Assembly (NCBI GenBank): GCA_963662525.1
Contig: OY759717.1
Coordinates: forward strand, 2,728,001 to 2,792,000
Length of the DNA stretch: 64,000 nucleotides
From: CAZSDU01 sp963662525
Lineage (GTDB): Bacteria > Bacteroidota > Bacteroidia > Bacteroidales > FEN-979
Direction of reading: 5' to 3'
Of the stretch, positions 62,592 through 64,000 are shown one piece after another. Each line of letters begins with the position of its first letter. Positions within the stretch are counted from its first letter, which is position 1. The position numbers and the translations under genes are program-made. The notes beneath the pieces were generated by a model. The model made no database searches and was not told the origin of the DNA. It worked only from the letters and a program-made list of their open reading frames with translations.

Positions 62592-64000
62592 CTACCATAG
62601 CCTTGGATACTTATTCGGATTGTATTCATGCATCATCAGATACACCGTTTCAAATACATCCTCGGCATTGGGTTTGGAGAAGTAGTCGCCGTCGTTGGTA
62701 TAGGCCGGACGGTGATCGTTGGCTGTGAGCGTTCGTGGTTCAGCATCAAGGAAACTGAATCCTCCCTGTTCCTCCAGTACCTTTTGCATCATATAAGCGG
62801 TAGCGCCACCGCTGTAATCCTCATCAAAGAAAAGTATCTTATTGGTTTTCTTCAGTGATTTCAGGATTTCCTGGTTATGGTCGAAAGGTAGCAGTGATTG
62901 AACATCGATAAGTTCCGCGGAAATGCCGAAATCTTTTATTTGCGGAAGGGCTTCCTGAGCAATTTTTACGCAGGAACCATACGTGACCAGCGTGATGTCA
63001 GTACCTTCATTTAAAATTTCCGGAATGCCAAGCGGGATGCGATAGTACCCGATGTTTTCCGGCATTCGTTCTTTTAACCTGTATCCATTAAGCGGTTCGA
63101 TGATCAGCGCCGGATCATCAGAAGCCATCATGGTGTTGTAGAAACCTGCAGCCTGGGTCATGTTGCGGGGAACCAGCACATGGATTCCCCGGATGGAATT
63201 CAGCACCATGCTCATAGCTGATCCGCTATGCCAGATACCCACCAGGCGGTGCCCTCGGGTACTGATGATCATCGGGGCCTTCTGACCTCCCCGTGTACGG
63301 TAATGGGTGGTGGCCACATCATCGCTGAGTACCTGCAACGCATAAAGAAGGTAGTCGAAATACTGGATCTCCGCAATGGGTCTTAATCCCCGAAGCGCCA
63401 TCCCCAGCCCCTGTCCTAAAATCGTAGCTTCCCGTATACCGGTATCGGAAACACGGATTTCACCATACTTTGCCTGGATACCTTCCAGGGTCTGGTTCAC
63501 TCCTCCGATCTTCCCTACATCTTCCCCGAAAATGACTGCCAGTGGATTTTCTTTAAAAAGAATATTGTAATTGGCATTCAGAACTTCACGTCCGGTGACT
63601 ACCGGTGAGTTTTCATTGTATGTGGGGCTGACTCCCTTGATTTTCAAGGCGCTTTTCTCCGACTGGCTGTAAAGATGGGAACTATACCGGGCTTCATTAA
63701 GTCTGCGCTGCTCTTCCATCCAGATATCCAGATCTGCTTTCATTGGTTTTTTCATGCTGCATGAAGTACAAACATCTCGCAGGATCTTCTTGGCAGCTGA
63801 GATAATATCCTTACGGATAGGTTCAGCGATGGCTTCCAGATCAGCAACGATTTTATCTATACGGTCCTGCTTTTTGCAGGGGCAATGGGTAGATTTCACG
63901 ACCTCAACGAGATGCCGGCGCTCTTCTTTAAATGGAGTTAAAAATGCTTTCCATGCCCTGTCTTTGGCTGCTTTGGCTGCTTTAGCCGCTTCCGCTTCAA
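62592..64000 (-). CDS. 2-oxoacid dehydrogenase E1, fused type; C-terminal beta part (5' partial)
   Basis: The frame ends at 62592 and stays open to the window edge, so this is the last ~468 residues of a longer protein. The visible N-terminal part is linker-like: an Ala/Lys/Glu-rich stretch (EAEAAKAAKAAKD), then charged helices with cysteines (THCPCKK, VCTSCSMKK). The beta-type domain follows: LAVIFGEDVGKIGGVNQTL, VSDTGIREATILGQGLGMAL, QYFDYLLYALQVLSDD and MIISTRGHRLVGIWHSGSAM. It resembles alpha-beta fused pyruvate or branched-chain E1 proteins of Bacteroidota. The substrate is not decidable. Confidence 0.82.
   Translation of the reverse strand, partial: EAEAAKAAKAAKDRAWKAFLTPFKEERRHLVEVVKSTHCPCKKQDRIDKIVADLEAIAEPIRKDIISAAKKILRDVCTSCSMKKPMKADLDIWMEEQRRLNEARYSSHLYSQSEKSALKIKGVSPTYNENSPVVTGREVLNANYNILFKENPLAVIFGEDVGKIGGVNQTLEGIQAKYGEIRVSDTGIREATILGQGLGMALRGLRPIAEIQYFDYLLYALQVLSDDVATTHYRTRGGQKAPMIISTRGHRLVGIWHSGSAMSMVLNSIRGIHVLVPRNMTQAAGFYNTMMASDDPALIIEPLNGYRLKERMPENIGYYRIPLGIPEILNEGTDITLVTYGSCVKIAQEALPQIKDFGISAELIDVQSLLPFDHNQEILKSLKKTNKILFFDEDYSGGATAYMMQKVLEEQGGFSFLDAEPRTLTANDHRPAYTNDGDYFSKPNAEDVFETVYLMMHEYNPNKYPRLW

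Noticed and set aside
62470..62685. Open frame over the CACTTTGT/TACCCAGT repeats and the end of the E1 gene
   Set aside because: The peptide simply repeats the microsatellite translation and then runs antisense to a convincing gene.

Overview
The window is a contiguous chromosomal segment of a Bacteroidota bacterium, probably of the Bacteroidales or Marinilabiliales type. The evidence is several cargo proteins with C-terminal type IX secretion (T9SS) sorting domains, two SusC-like TonB receptors each paired with a DUF4249 lipoprotein, a FecI/FecR pair, the DUF6089-uppS-bamA-ompH-ompH order, TATCTTTG-like promoter elements, and almost no Shine-Dalgarno sequences. No rRNA, tRNA, prophage or transposase was seen. 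Genes encoding both a 2-oxoglutarate dehydrogenase (sucAB) and a 2-oxoacid:ferredoxin oxidoreductase (korAB) suggest both respiratory and ferredoxin-linked 2-oxoacid oxidation.

Layout. 1-6.8 kb: cell-envelope biogenesis genes (end of an Omp85-like barrel, NAD kinase, DUF6089 protein, UppS, BamA, two Skp/OmpH chaperones). 6.9-12.4 kb: exported M28 peptidase, a DUF6263-like protein, Xaa-Pro aminopeptidase, then a convergent DEAD-box helicase. 12.6-18.8 kb: ECF sigma, FecR anti-sigma, TonB receptor, DUF4249 lipoprotein and an orphan lipoprotein. 18.9-21.5 kb: a T9SS cargo protein and a metallophosphatase. 21.5-28.8 kb, minus strand: sucA, sucB, nadB, gamma carbonic anhydrase, an unknown membrane protein, arfB. 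28.9-33.9 kb: M20 dipeptidase, DsbD, TilS. 34.0-37.4 kb is an accessory island with two toxin-antitoxin modules, a small exported barrel-like protein, two attC-like palindromes, a perfect 92-bp duplication and about 1 kb without a gene. 37.4-43.9 kb: korB, korA, ferredoxin, a damaged four-helix-bundle gene, lpxH, a DUF4369 lipoprotein, an exonuclease and a NUDIX hydrolase.

44.0-52.3 kb is a tightly overlapping nine-gene minus-strand operon: beta-propeller protein, secreted CotH kinase, two small exported proteins, VTC-domain protein, DUF4956 membrane protein, DUF2490 protein, LytS-type kinase and LytTR regulator. It is the best candidate for a coherent little-described system: a TTM-fold polymerase-like enzyme with its membrane partner, an exported protein kinase and a private two-component system. 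Upstream lie two tandem arylsulfotransferase-like T9SS proteins and a TonB receptor/DUF4249 pair, then an ECF sigma/anti-sigma/Spy-like stress module (59.6-61.7 kb), MnmD, and the 3' part of a fused 2-oxoacid dehydrogenase E1.

A second striking feature is a set of short tandem repeats with periods of 7 or 8 bp. They fill intergenic gaps and have also entered coding regions in frame (tilS, sucB, mnmD) and run into gene ends (the four-helix-bundle gene, lpxH). All functional calls are from reading the sequence; no database search was run.
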